NCBI GenBank assembly: GCA_000708835.1
Contig: DF237450.1
Location: 1-64,000 of the forward strand
Source: Klebsormidium nitens
Taxonomy: Eukaryota > Streptophyta > Klebsormidiophyceae > Klebsormidiales > Klebsormidiaceae
Direction: 5' to 3'
Length of the DNA stretch: 64,000 bases
The notes below the pieces were generated by a model. The model had not been told where the DNA came from and made no database searches. It worked only from the letters and a program-made list of their open reading frames with translations. A program made the position numbers and the translations under genes. How positions within the stretch are numbered: position 1 is the first letter of the stretch; each line of letters begins with the position of its first letter. Below are positions 48,001 through 59,500 of this stretch, one piece after another.

Positions 48001-51000
48001 GGACCCAGACTTATTTGGTCGTGATCAATTCGACCCTCGGAATGGCACTTGGGATTCTCACTAGGAGTGGTTGCCTTGGGTGACGCTATCTAACATGCGC
48101 GCTGCAGTCTTCTTCAGAGGTTTTTGTGTATATTCAGTGAAGCGATGCCTTTGGTCGTTGCAAACGCATTGACAAGTCTCAGATTATCATCTGGTCAATA
48201 AAGTCCATTGGACGGGCTTCGGATGTCAGTGGCATTACACTAGTTTCTCCAGAGTGGCTGGGGTGGCTTGGTGCGGGTGGCGAACACTCATGTCCAAGCC
48301 TCTTCGTTGCACATGATCGAGAGTAAGAGCCTGGCGTTTCGCCATGCCTCCTGCCTTGTTTCCTGATGATGCCAAGAGACATGCTAGCGAAGGTTGTTGT
48401 CCTTCTATCGCGTCAAGCGGGAAACAGGCGTTCAGAAGGTATTAACCGGCAGACCAAGAAGGGGAATCAATAAGGTTTGGGGTAAAGGATCCTCCCAATC
48501 TGTCGAGAGATCGTACACCGTTGAGTTTGAGGAGTCGTCTTTCTAAATAGAAGTCAGAGTAGATACATTTGAATTATCCTGCTCGCCTTGCACGGGGGTC
48601 ACTTGGTTTGAAAGACTGATTTCTGTGCCTTTCAAGTCTCCGTTAAGAGAGCCGGCGAAAGATAAGCTCACTTGGAGAACCTTCTGTCTCAAGATGGAGT
48701 GGCGCCTTTGGTGTTTAAACCTCTCTTGCGTTTGGGCACTACACACAATCGACCTCTGAAGTGCGGCTGATGGCGATGCAAAGCCTCCAAGAGAGGCTCA
48801 CGTGTAGCGCCAGTCGAAGGACCAGTCGAGCGTGGTACTTACAACTACCAAGTTCCGCTCGAGCACTGTCGCACCCGGATTTGGTCCTCTTTCGCCGTTT
48901 TACCTGTCACAAAAGAAAATCTACAATGTACTAGTCCTGGCCGATTTGGGTTCAGGTAAATTATCCAACCCCATTCGCATCAAGCTTTGGCAATCTTGTG
49001 ACCCCTGGTCGGCTGATGCTCCTTCTCGACTCAGGATCTTTACATGCCTCTGTAAGAAGGCTGTGTTCCTTGTCGCATGCATTCGAGAGGGCCGCCAATC
49101 GCTTTTATTCGAAAGGGTATCGTCTGAGCTGGGTCGCTTTCTCGGGAAGCCGGGTCGTCTGTCTGGCTCCGCGTGTTCTGATCTCTTTTCGAACGTACCA
49201 TGTTCAGCTCCTTTCCCATGCCTCTGGCTGACAGTGTCCGGCTATGAAAATTGCTCCGTGGGACTTCTCTCCACGTCCTCAAACTTCCGATGCCGTAAAA
49301 GGTTTCGCTTGATTTTGGAGGATGCTTTTGCAAGAGCCGGCTTGAGGCAACAAACGCTCTTGCCAGGTGTTTCTTTGCAATTTCGAAATTTCGCTGTGGA
49401 CCTTGTGATGAGATTGCGTCTCAAGCAGCATAGCCTGACTGCCAGGCGAGCAACACTGCCAGGTCATCTTCTCATACATCTTGTTGCAATTTCTAGCTCG
49501 CTTTACGTGGTCTGCGGCTCAAGATTCGTATTGGGTGCCAGGCTACCAACCGAGGTGTTCTTGTCAATAGTCTCGTTCGTTGTCAAACCTCAGGTCTTCG
49601 AGATGGGCTGCTGGACTCTCCTGTAATGCACGTGTCTGTCAGCAATTTTGACTGTAAACGGACTTCCGCAATTTACGAGCCCTACATCCGTATGGGCCTC
49701 AAAAAAGTTCAACGAGCCAGCTCTAACGGCTTCGGTTTCGCTCCTCAGTTGCATGAAAAGACGTTGGTGTCTCGCATTGAAAGGAGCTATCGGAACAATC
49801 CGCAGATTCGTAGCTCTTACAGCCGGGAAAGCTTCCAGACTGGATACCCTAGATTCCAAACCCTGAACCTGCAGGTGCGCGACAGGGCATCCAGGAACAT
49901 AATCTTCCAGGCTCCAACCAGGTTTTCTCCCAACCCTACCTGCTAATGTCACATAGACCCTACTTCAAACCCCGATTGTAACTGATTGCTCTTCACCCGC
50001 AGGTGCGCGACCGGACGTCCGCGCACGGCACCTTCCAGGCTGGCAACCGGAATGGCTATCAACCCGGGCAACCGACATCCCTGACATGCAATCTCCTTAT
50101 CGAACCCTAACCTAGGATTTCAACCCAAAACTCCAACCCCGCAGGTGCGCGACCGGACGTCCGTGTACGGATCCTTCCAGGCCGGCAACCGACACCGCTA
50201 CCAATCCTGACATGCAAACCTAATATCGAAACACCCAATTTTAAGTCTCAACCCGAAATTCCAACCCGGCAGGTGCGCGACCGGACGTCCGTGTATGGGA
50301 CCTTCCAGGCTGGCAGCCACGTGATGCAGTACGGCGAGCTGGCAATCGACGAGGAGGACGTGGCGGAGTACATCGGGAGCGACCCCGCCAACGACAAGGC
50401 CTCGCGCCTAGTTGGCGCCGCGCAGGGGAGCGTGCTGCAGCGCGACGCGGACCTGCTGCACCTCTGGCACAAGGTGGGCCGGTTTTGGAAGCTTTGAGGT
50501 TTTGAAGATTTCGGGTTTCGGGTTTTTGGAGCTTTCAGGTTCGTTTGAACCGGTTATCCAAACCCCAAATTTGTACCCCAGCTTTGAACGGAGGCGACCA
50601 GTCGCCAGGGTTTACGGGCCTGCGGAAGAAGTAGAACCTTTGACTTTGAGCGAAGAAGCTTCTTTCAATGAACCCGTCTCTACAAGGTTCTCCCTAATTT
50701 GAAATAGCCCCAAACTGTTCTGCGACTTGCGCGAACCTTGTATTGCATTTCCCACCTTCTTCCACCTCGGATTCCAACCGCCGGTTGACCCAACGATTCC
50801 AACCTCGGCCCGGAACGATTCCTTCCTGCTAAGACTCTGATGTCATGGATGGTTTCATTACACAACCGACCGTTGCCGTCAATCCGTTTCTTCTTCGTAA
50901 TCTCTGTAACTTCTTTTTGCATCTTCCAGCGCAGGGAGCCGCCGCTTTCGATTCGCTACCCTTTACTTTTCCATCTCACCATCTTTGAGTTTGATTTGAT

Positions 51001-52657
51001 AGGGATACTGTAGCTGATACTTGAAAAGAGCACGTGGGGCCTGTGACACTCCGTTCTCTCCGCTTGCTACTTGAAACAATTGGAATTTCACCGTCCCCGG
51101 TGTTGTACTCAAAACGCCTTGTCATCCGATCTTAGCGGATTGCTCTGGCAGCCAACTGCGCGTGTTTCCTGGCAACTCGTGCATCAAGAATGGTCGAAAC
51201 ACTCCGCTCATCTTTCTCTTGCAATGTCGCTCGCAGTACTCGAACGCCCCCGCAGGCTCGCAGCGCAAGGCGGATGCCCTCGAGGAGTTCAGCAGGCAGA
51301 CCAGCACGCGCGCGCACGTCGACAAATCGGTCACTGCGATCGGGATGATTGTGAGCCACCCGGCTTTCTTGTGCTTTGCCGTGTCCCTTCGAACGAATCC
51401 TGCTGCTTTTAAAGCTTGATCGGTATCCAGGCGGTCTGATCAGGTCCTCAACCAGAAGGATGCCGTGGAAATACAATGGCACACCACGGAAGTGATATGG
51501 TTGCACGCACTTTATGCAAGAGCTTCGGCGGCAAAGCATGAGAAGAGGACATCTAGCGATTGACGTGGCATGAGTGATTGCCTTCTTTTACTTGGCCGAT
51601 ATTCTTGGACGTCATGGCTCCACCTATGTATCAGGAGGGTAAGAGACTCGAGGCGGTGAACCGTCTTATCAACAAATTACAATCTAACAAGTCGGACACA
51701 ACTTCGAACAGACGCACGACTCCTGTCTTCGAAGTTGTCGTGACGTCATCATCCGTCATTTGCAGCTTTTCGGCAACCAGGACGAGCATACCGCTGTGAG
51801 GCCCGCAGGGTACCCGCTGGTGGACGACTGGGACTGCCTCAAGGACCTGGTGAGCGTCCGAAATGTCACCCGCGTCCGAATTGTGAACCCCGTCCGAATT
51901 TCTCGCACGTCCGAAAATGGTACCCGCGTCCGAATTGTCACCTGCGTCCGAATTGTCACCCGCGTCCGAATTTCCCGCGCGTCCGAAAATGCGACCCGTG
52001 TCCGACTGTGTACTGGTGTCCGAGATGGGCGTTCGAGATGTCTGTGTCCTGATTGAAGCACACGGAATTGACCGAGTTATTTGCCGCCGTTCGAGTCGTT
52101 ATGGTAGCCGAGAGTTCAATCTTGCTGGCCCGGTGGACCAAGTACTAGGCCTGGACTCTGAAGATGAATGTTTTTTTCGAAGTTTTACTGATTTGTTTGA
52201 TTGCTGTCCGTGAGAGTACTTTTATCCGTGCTTCAATCAGTGTTGGTCTGCCTTCCACTTTCTTGATACCTCTCAATGTCCTTGCTACGAACATGCTGAG
52301 TCGGATCCCCTGTCTTCTTTAACAATCGCATCCATGTTTGGGCACCCGTCTTCTTTGCTTGAGCTTGAATTCTCCGCTGAAGATAGTATTTTCTTACACA
52401 GTAGCCAGCTTAATCTGAACGATCGCATCAGTTGTCTTCGGGCTGCTCTGATTCTGCAATGCTCATGTGCCCAGGTTCGGACATACGAATCGCGCTGCGG
52501 GCTGCTTACGGAGTACGGGATGAAGCACATGCGCTCGTTTGCCAACATGTGCAACGCGGGCTTCACGAACGCCGACGTGGACGCCGCAGCCGTGCAAGCG
52601 TGCGCGCATACTCCGCTGCGCGCGCATGCGCGTCCCTTTGCAACATTCAGCGCGTAG
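42060..52657 (+). CDS. VPE: Legumain / vacuolar processing enzyme (C13 protease)
   Basis: Asparaginyl endopeptidase of the vacuole that matures other vacuolar proteins. Nine GT-AG exons join in phase: 42060-42248, 43001-43165, 44179-44335, 45117-45268, 45690-45872, 50273-50473, 51237-51350, 51766-51849 and 52475-52657 (475 aa). Residues 1-22 form a signal peptide. The C13 fold begins at [19 protein letters not shown]. The catalytic His lies in [10 protein letters not shown] (about residue 163) and the catalytic Cys in [11 protein letters not shown] (about residue 206). The substrate-binding region contains [15 protein letters not shown]. The C-terminal prodomain follows, with its conserved cysteines (YESRCGLL and FANMCNAGF). 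Met1 has good context (GCCATGG). The 4.4-kb fifth intron is by far the longest. Four of the eight introns carry tandem repeats, three of them copied exon ends. Confidence 0.95.
44695..45180 (+). repeat. Four-step ladder of the legumain exon 4 acceptor region
   Basis: CAGGCATGCC followed by ACCCTCCCC and TACGCCAACGA appears near 44,695, in partial form near 44,830, near 44,958, and at the real exon 4 (start 45117). The spacing is about 125-160 bp. The nearest copy (44,958) also keeps GTCGCCACGCTCAAGG. The further two are progressively worn. Confidence 0.85.
45800..46750 (+). repeat. About six-step ladder of the legumain exon 5 donor region
   Basis: The end of exon 5 (GAGGACAGCGAGGTGCACAA...GACCAGTACAAGATG|GTGAG) is followed by recognisable copies ending near 46,027, 46,195, 46,390, 46,590 and 46,735. 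The first copy keeps about 60 bases nearly intact, including ATG|GTGAGAT. The second keeps ATGGTGATT. Later ones keep only words such as GTGCACAACCTGAACAAGG. The spacing is 150-200 bp, with steadily rising decay. Confidence 0.85.
45873..50272 (+). other. 4.4-kb legumain intron 5
   Basis: The longest intron in the window. Its first 0.9 kb is a ladder of exon 5 ends and its last 0.4 kb a ladder of exon 6 starts. The middle (46,800-49,850) holds a short AGC run near 47,900 and a 264-codon open frame at 48,832-49,626. An insertion in the middle is possible, but I could not identify terminal repeats or target duplications by eye. Confidence 0.5.
48832..49626 (+). CDS. Intronic 264-codon open frame, unrecognised
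   Basis: Open frame inside the long legumain intron, same strand as the host gene. It is Leu/Ser/Cys/Phe-rich with several hydrophobic stretches near its C-terminus ([18 protein letters not shown]). I recognise no domain and see no flanking splice pattern or promoter. It could be chance, a decayed mobile-element gene or a nested gene. Confidence 0.15.
   Translation: MVLTTTKFRSSTVAPGFGPLSPFYLSQKKIYNVLVLADLGSGKLSNPIRIKLWQSCDPWSADAPSRLRIFTCLCKKAVFLVACIREGRQSLLFERVSSELGRFLGKPGRLSGSACSDLFSNVPCSAPFPCLWLTVSGYENCSVGLLSTSSNFRCRKRFRLILEDAFARAGLRQQTLLPGVSLQFRNFAVDLVMRLRLKQHSLTARRATLPGHLLIHLVAISSSLYVVCGSRFVLGARLPTEVFLSIVSFVVKPQVFEMGCWTLL
49860..50330 (+). repeat. Four-step ladder of the legumain exon 6 acceptor region
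   Basis: GCAGGTGCGCGAC followed by CGGACGTCCG and CCTTCCAGGC occurs near 49,870, 50,000, 50,141 and at the real exon 6 (start 50273), spaced about 125-140 bp. Each copy has an intact AG acceptor. Use of the 50,143 acceptor would run into a stop soon after the copied block. The first copy is the most diverged. Confidence 0.88.
51850..52035 (+). repeat. Minisatellite in legumain intron 8
   Basis: About nine copies of an 18-19 bp unit close to CGCGTCCGAATTGTCACC begin right after the exon 8 donor (51,850). This is a pure intron repeat rather than an exon-end copy. Unit variants alternate between GAATTGTCACC and GAAAATG types, suggesting higher-order duplication. Confidence 0.85.
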
Positions 52658-54954
52658 GCGATATAGGTGCTGGTCGGGGGGTGATGTATAGACTACGCAT
52701 CGGCGCGGATACTTTGTGATGTCGCTGTAAATAGTTGGAATGATTACATAGCATTTGCAACTCTAATTTGAATAGGTTGTTCACAAGTATGTGCAGTTCC
52801 TGTTTACAAGGTAACATAGTGGATAATTGATAGACGTGCTGCAACTAAGCAAGATACAATTGGGAGACGTTCAGACAGCGACACTTCTTTTGTGCTTCTC
52901 AAGCGTACATCTGAAGACGACTTGAAATCGTAAGGTAGGAACCTTTTCTTCTGAGACGGAGATGCGGGTAGATTGACCATACCGAATTTTCGAGAAACTT
53001 TTTAAACTGCATGTCACACTTACACTGGAGCTTCTACATGACTGGCGGCTCAAAGAGAATGTTCCAACCCGCGTAGTATATATTACCAGTTGCAATCAAT
53101 GTAATTTAGTACATTACAACTTGATGCGCATGCTGCAGCTACTTGTGCAATGGCGACCGGTAATCTCGATACTGTACGGTACTATCCCCGGCCCATATGC
53201 CGATCATGCATGATCAACATGTGCCAGCTCATGTTAAACCCATCCTGCCTCGTAACATGCATATCCGACCCGGCCGGGGATGACATGCAAGCATCAACTT
53301 GCACAATGCAATATGCAACCCGTTTACAGCAACGCAAATGCCAATGATGCAACTGTAAGCATGGGCTCGTGTGTATATATATGAACACCAAATTGACGTC
53401 CAAGTGGGAGGTTGCCCTGAACAATTGCAGCAGCCAAAACATGTAGGTCCGTATTCTAGCAACTAGCTCCAATTGAGGATGCCTCCGCAATTGATTCGGT
53501 TTCTATTGAGCTGTTGAGCATAACGTATAACCTTACTCGTCGACACAAGAGGAAGTCATAGGACTTATCATCACTTTGAAAGAGACACAGCCTCGCTGTT
53601 CTATTCAACAAGTAGTCTGTCTAAACCTAGTTCATGTTCGGGGCTATCCTCCAATTCAAACAACTCAGGTTCTCCCAGGTTGTATCAGCTTGGACGCACA
53701 ACCTTTTTCTCTATCCAGCTTGAACACTGCTGTCCCATTAGACAAAAGGGCTGATTGCAAACAAAAACTTCCTACGCTTTCCAAGTCTGCTTGCTCGACC
53801 AGATTTGCTTGCTCCAAAACACTCGAAAACCAGAACAAAGCCACAACCAAGAGCATGGCACCGACTTTGGTACAACTTTGAAAGACACAACAACAATGCA
53901 CGAAGGTAAAATAGGCTCTCTTCAGTTCAGGTCTCCAGTTTTTTCCACACTGTCATTAAGACAGCTCGGTAGAACGAAAGTTTTTGATCATCATCAGAGA
54001 GCTGGCTACACAAAACTGAAAAGCAGAGGGGCTTTGTTTTCCCATGAATGACCCAACTTGAAACGGCAAAGCAAGCATGTCAAACGGAAACCATACTACA
54101 GCGGTCCATGGCAATGAGTCATTGAATGTTTGATGTCATCTCATCAAGACTGAGAGGTGCACTGTGCTTGCTGTCAGGATTTCCGTTTCCTCTCATCCGC
54201 AGCCAAAGACCACGTCCGAAGGTGTCCTAAGATTTGGTTGAAGTTCATCATCCAGCGTGCACAGGGCCTCTTTTCAAAAAATGTGCAAATGATAGCTAAG
54301 CCTTCTCAGGGCTAACAGAGCAGCTTCAAAACTGTCGTGCCACAACTGGTGAGGGTGTACTGATAAGGAGTCAGAAAGAACGCAGTGATTGTGTAATCAC
54401 GGTTGATCAGGTCAAGTGTTGGATATCAGGTTGTATCATCATCCTCCGAGAAAGGTTCACCCTCACCAATGGGCTTCATTTTTGAACACAACGAGATCTC
54501 TCACATGGAGAAGGGAGTCAGGCGTGGGAAACTCGAGAAGCTTGCTCTGGAGTGGTCGACACCCAGCGGCAAAGAGAAATTTAGCAGCCACTCAAAAAAG
54601 CTCGCTATGTGTGGTTGGTTTGTAACTGGCCCAGCAGCTGGCAACAGTGCGCAAGACTCATGTCGTGGTCGTATGTAGAGTCGGCGGAATCGTCGGAGGA
54701 CAAAGCGAGGGCGTGTCCTTGCTTTGGAATCTGTACGCGAAGCAACGGCGAAACCAGATCAGTTTGAGCTTGACCGCCTGGCCTTCATTGTTCAAACTTG
54801 AACGACTACTCGGAAGTGGTTGGCGAAAGGAAGCAGAACACGAGTAGAAACCCCAGAAAGATGGTCAGAAAAGCCCAGACTAGCAAATGTCGCAAAGCGA
54901 TTGAGCGTACAGTCAGTGTTCCTGCCGCTCACCCAAGCTCAGCTTTTAATCTCC
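52658..54954. other. 2.3-kb convergent intergenic region
   Basis: This lies between the 3' ends of legumain and the unrecognised minus-strand gene; part will be 3' leader of both. I see no credible gene. Between about 53,120 and 53,400 there is GATCATGCATGATC, ACATGCATATCC, TGTACGGTACTA and a short TATATATA run. The word cluster matches the other convergent gaps. Confidence 0.45.
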
Positions 54955-55864
54955 TCAATTTATGGGACGGGCTTGGCCTGTGGGGGTCAAAGGAGCTCGT
55001 ACGGAGATAGAAATCGAGGGAGTCTGGCGATCCAGAGAGCATGCCATCAGAGATATACTGTCAAAGATGCAACAAGAAGAAAACGTTCACCTCTGGCTTA
55101 GAATACAAAGCAAGCGTTCCCGAACAACTGACCAGGCCAATGAGAGCCACCCGCAAACATGTCAAAAAACAAATCGGGGCAATGCGGGTGCGGTAAAGGT
55201 CAGTGGCATTGAGGACAGAAAGTTGTACAGAGAAATGACTTGGAAGGCGAAGAGAGTAGGGTGCAAAACATATCACTCATATGTTGCAGCATTGAAAACA
55301 AATGTCCGTCAATCAGTCTCAAAGTACACACCACCCCAGTGCCACACCCTGCTCTCAGTACAGATCTTGGTTTGATAATCCCCACAGTTTTGTGTCGGAA
55401 TTAGCATGGTATGTTAACATCATCGAGCAGGGCGGTGGATCAACAAACCAATTTGGTAAGGAGGCAATGATTGCAAAAACGTGCTAACACAAGGTACCAA
55501 AAGAACACAACTTCCTCTCCAAGTCATCCATTGCAAATTTTGAAGAAGCGCCAGCCAAAAGACCTGGTAACGAGTCACAGAACGAATTATGCACCTTTTC
55601 CTGAATACACCACCTCTTCAATCACTTGATGCCAGCAAGAAGAAACTTGTACCTTACAACAGAATGCACACTGCCCAGAAAGGCATGAACTCACCTTACT
55701 CCGACCTGCCAGCAGCGAAGAAGGGCAATGGTTTGCTCCACAAACTGGCGGGACAAGCTAAGTAGGTGACAAGCGCTGCCGGTCCAAGTATCTCGTCCGC
55801 CAACGTAGAGATCTCTTAAAGGAAACCCCCATGATTGAAGAAGCGTAGAGAATGGGAGAAGAAC
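54955..55864 (-). CDS. Unrecognised gene, 5' end unresolved
   Basis: Found by splicing by hand; no exon is long enough to stand out alone. Four minus-strand exons join in phase: 55864-55700, 55600-55498, 55127-55091 and 55057-54955 (135 aa, ending in TGA). Donors are GTAAGG, GTACCT and GTGAAC; acceptors are GCAG, TCAG, TCAG and ACAG. The product reads like a helical globular protein, with LLQSWGFPLRDLYVGGRD, SRQFVEQTIALLRCWQVG, FAMDDLERKLCSFVVRERL and a C-terminal ISVRAPLTPTGQARPIN. In-frame sequence just upstream of 55864 (FLASAQRWHSQ) suggests that the exon, or another exon, extends further. No start codon was found. I do not recognise the family. It is transcribed away from gamma-tubulin. 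Confidence 0.55.
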
Positions 55865-56570
55865 CTGCGAGTGCCAGCGCTGTGCGCTGGCAAGAAATGC
55901 GCTCGCTGCTCAGCTCGAGTCCTGAAGAATGTGAACCATTTGCACTGGCAGGCTGGCACCACTGCTGAGGAATGCAGGCCTAATTAAGAGCAGTGCTGCC
56001 AAGCGGAAGCCCGTACTGCTAGCGGAAGCCCGCAGCGGAACGGTCTTTCAGTCTCACCCTTGGAGCGTTACCCAGTGAATTGACACTACAAACAGCTTTG
56101 TCGCTTGTCTGCAATACGCACCTGCTAAAGTTGCTAGCTTGCCCGAGTGAAGTGGCCGTCTTCCCGCCAAACCATTGGAATATCAAGGACGAAGCGGAAT
56201 CAGTTGAAGGGAAGCTTGCATTGCATGAGAGCGCACAGAGCCTTTCAATGTTTCATTTATCAATCAACTTCGATCAAGCAGTGCGCTGCTTCTCTTTTGT
56301 CTTCCCCTTTGATTCCAAGCTTTGCTCAAGGGACACTACTTTAAGTTGTTGCCAAAAGAAGCAAGTTGCTGCAGCGATCATGTGGTGGGTTTGAAAGGCA
56401 ATGAGACGCAATTGCACGGCCCTCAGGAATAGATGAATATTGCAAAAGGCTGTTTACTTCTCATCTTGTAAACGCGTTGTTTTCTGTGGGGACACAATCG
56501 TGCCGAAGTTTGGAAATTCTGGTCAATTGGTCAGAGAAGTTGCTAAAGGTGGACCTACAAATGCTATAAT
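55865..56570. other. Divergent region upstream of gamma-tubulin
   Basis: About 700 bp holding the gamma-tubulin promoter and, probably, the missing 5' exon(s) of the minus-strand gene. On the minus strand, a donor-like AAGG|GTGAGA at about 56,055 and AGCAG|GTGCGT near 56,120 are candidate exon ends. Neither could be joined with confidence. Confidence 0.35.
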
Positions 56571-59500
56571 ATGCCTCGTGAGATCATCACCTTGCAAGTG
56601 GGCCAGTGCGGGAATCAGATTGGCACTGAATTCTGGAAGAAGCTCTGCCTGGAGCACGGGATCAGCAAGGATGGCATTTTGGAGGACTTTGCGACGCAGG
56701 CGAGTTTCAGCGGGGCACTGTAGCTGTCTCCTACTGATAAATCTTTGAAGTCTTTGCACTAGTCAGAGTGGTCCTTGCGCTAAAAGGTCTCCAACGCCAC
56801 AACTGAATTGGAGAAGAGTATGTTGTGCATCTGGTTGAAAAATGTGAAAGGAGGGCTCAAGTGCCACGTCTTGAGCCCCTTTTTTTGGTGGTATAAGACT
56901 GCTGGCTCAAACGCAAAGCCTGCGCGTCCAGCTAGCACAACTTACCAACGTGAGATTTGCGCTCTTATCGAACCCTGTGATTGTGCGCAGGGCGGGGACC
57001 GTAAGGACGTCTTCTTTTACCAAGCAGACGACGAGCACTATATTCCTAGGGCCCTGCTGTTAGATCTCGAGCCCCGGGTCATCAATACAATCCAGAACAG
57101 CGACTACAAAAACCTGTACAACCATGAGAACATGTACATAGCACAGCATGGGGGCGGGGCAGGGAACAACTGGGCCAGCGGCTATCAGCAGGTGGGGCAA
57201 AGTACACTTAATACTTTCCGCAAATGAACTCACATCATGGGGGAATTAAGATGGCAAATAAAGGGCACAATATTTCTTGTTGGGGGTGAGTATGGTGGTA
57301 AAAGAACTTCAACAATGACTTGTAATTGGCATGTTCCTGAAGTACCACCACCAGATGGTGGAGTCTCCCATCTTGTTAAAGTACTGTAAATTCAGCATCG
57401 TCACAGAAGGATGATTCCAACTTCTCTTAGTGTGGGAGTGCCTACACAGGGCCTAGTATTTGCACTTCGCTCACAGCTTTCTGAGACCTGGGGCTCTGCT
57501 GAATGCACAATCGCATAGACTGCAAGGACTCACGGAAGAAGCCGAGTTGTCATGAGAAATGTTGGGATAAGATCACTGCCATCTCAGACTGCAACATGTC
57601 AACCGGCTCTTGAACCAAAAGTTTTGCCTCTCTTTCAATAAAAATGCTCTCTGGCAGGGGCAAGAGGTACATGAAGAGATTCTGGAAATGATCGACCGAG
57701 AAGCAGACGGCAGCGACAGTCTGGAGGGCTTTGTCCTGTGCCACTCCATCGCCGGAGGAACGGGTTCAGGTGCGTCTGTGAAACCTCGAAGCAATGGTGC
57801 ACCTGTTGGGAGTGACCCACTCACCCACTTGAGAACATGCACCTGGCTGCTCCATAGAATGATGAACACGGTCTGCCTCTCTTGGGCTCACGACTCTGAT
57901 CTTGCTCCACTGTAGATTCAAAAAGATACGGTGGGCTTTCTTTTCAACTCTTGGAAGTTGTGTGTGATTTCAAGGACCTGGCAAGCCATTGCTGGATGTT
58001 TGAAATGTCTGGGAACTGGTAAAGTGACCGGGCACGGGGTTGATACAAAACAATGGGTCAAAAAGACGTACTGTCGGTATCCAATGAACACTCTCTGGTT
58101 TTGTACCGAGGATTGTCACTTCCATTCCTCTTCAAGGTATGGGCTCATAGCTCCTGGAGGCGCTGAACGACCGCTACGGCAAGAAGCTGCTCCAAACCCA
58201 CGGCATCTTCCCCAAAGCATGTGAAGTGTACTTAGTATGATTCAGGCCGGACACAGTACGAATTTCAAACCGAACACGTTACCCTTCTCTCCCAGGCATG
58301 GGCTCGTACCTCCTGGAGGCGCTGAACGACCGCTACGGCAAGAAGCTGGTCCAGACATACAGCGTGTTTCCCAACCAGCAGGATGGAGCCGACGTTGTTG
58401 TGCAGCCGTACAACTCCCTTCTCACACTCAAACGGCTCACCCTGAATGCGGACTGCGTGGTCGTCCTTGACAACACCGCTCTCAATAGGATAGCAGGTAA
58501 GTCTTTCGGCTTTCTTCCCCTTTCGAGTTTTGTCCAATTATGTTCCTAGTCTCGCCTGTGCTCGCTGGCGGCTCCACAAATAGTCAGGATAAAGCGAAGC
58601 GTGTTTTGAGGTCGTCTATAAAGTTGTAGTTTGTGAAGTAGCTGACTGTTGCACAGTGCCTTGCTCATCGCACCTGAGCGACAATACCATCGACTGGGGA
58701 CTGCTTGTCACTCGTCCTCGAAGTGAATCAGGAGAACCTTTCGTTTGGACTTGTAAAGGCGAGGGACCGATTGGTGGCCCTAAGCTGAGCCTCTGTCTCT
58801 CTATCTGGTCCGCGCAGAGAACCACCTCCACATCCAGAACCCCTCCTTCTCTGAGACCAACTCCCTCGTGTCCACTGTCATGTCCGCCAGGTAATTGTGC
58901 CACCCTACCGTTCTTCAATTCACTTCCATGTATCCAGTTTGTTTTCATATTCCGGGTTGTTTGACGTAGCATTCTCTTCTCTTTGCTCATAATGCGGGTT
59001 TGAATTGTAAAATCAATCCTTAGGTTGGGGGCAGACAGCCTGAAACACTTTCCTGCGACTTGAGTTGCATTCGACCTTTCTTCGGGCTTTGCGCCACAGT
59101 TCCGCCGTCTTCTGAGTCACAGCCTGGTCCCTCAAGCATAAATCGCCCAGGAACCGCGGATTGTCGGATTGTTTCTCGAGCATGACATTTCCGTTAACCC
59201 GTAGGCTCCTGAAAGTAAGAATTGGGGTCTCGCTCGTCGCTCGTCATCATTTACCCATCAATCCGCTATACCCTTATTACTGAAAGCCGAAAAGTGTTAG
59301 AGTACTCCGCAATTATGCTTCTTTTCCGTTACCGATCAGCACCATCACTCCGCTATACCTCGGTTACTTAAAACAGAAGTGCAAGAACACTCCGTAACTT
59401 TCTTTTTTCTTTCCTTTCCGTGCAGTACCACCACTCTGCGGTACCCCGGGTACATGAACAACGACCTGGTCGGTTTGGTTGCCTCCCTCATCCCGACCCC

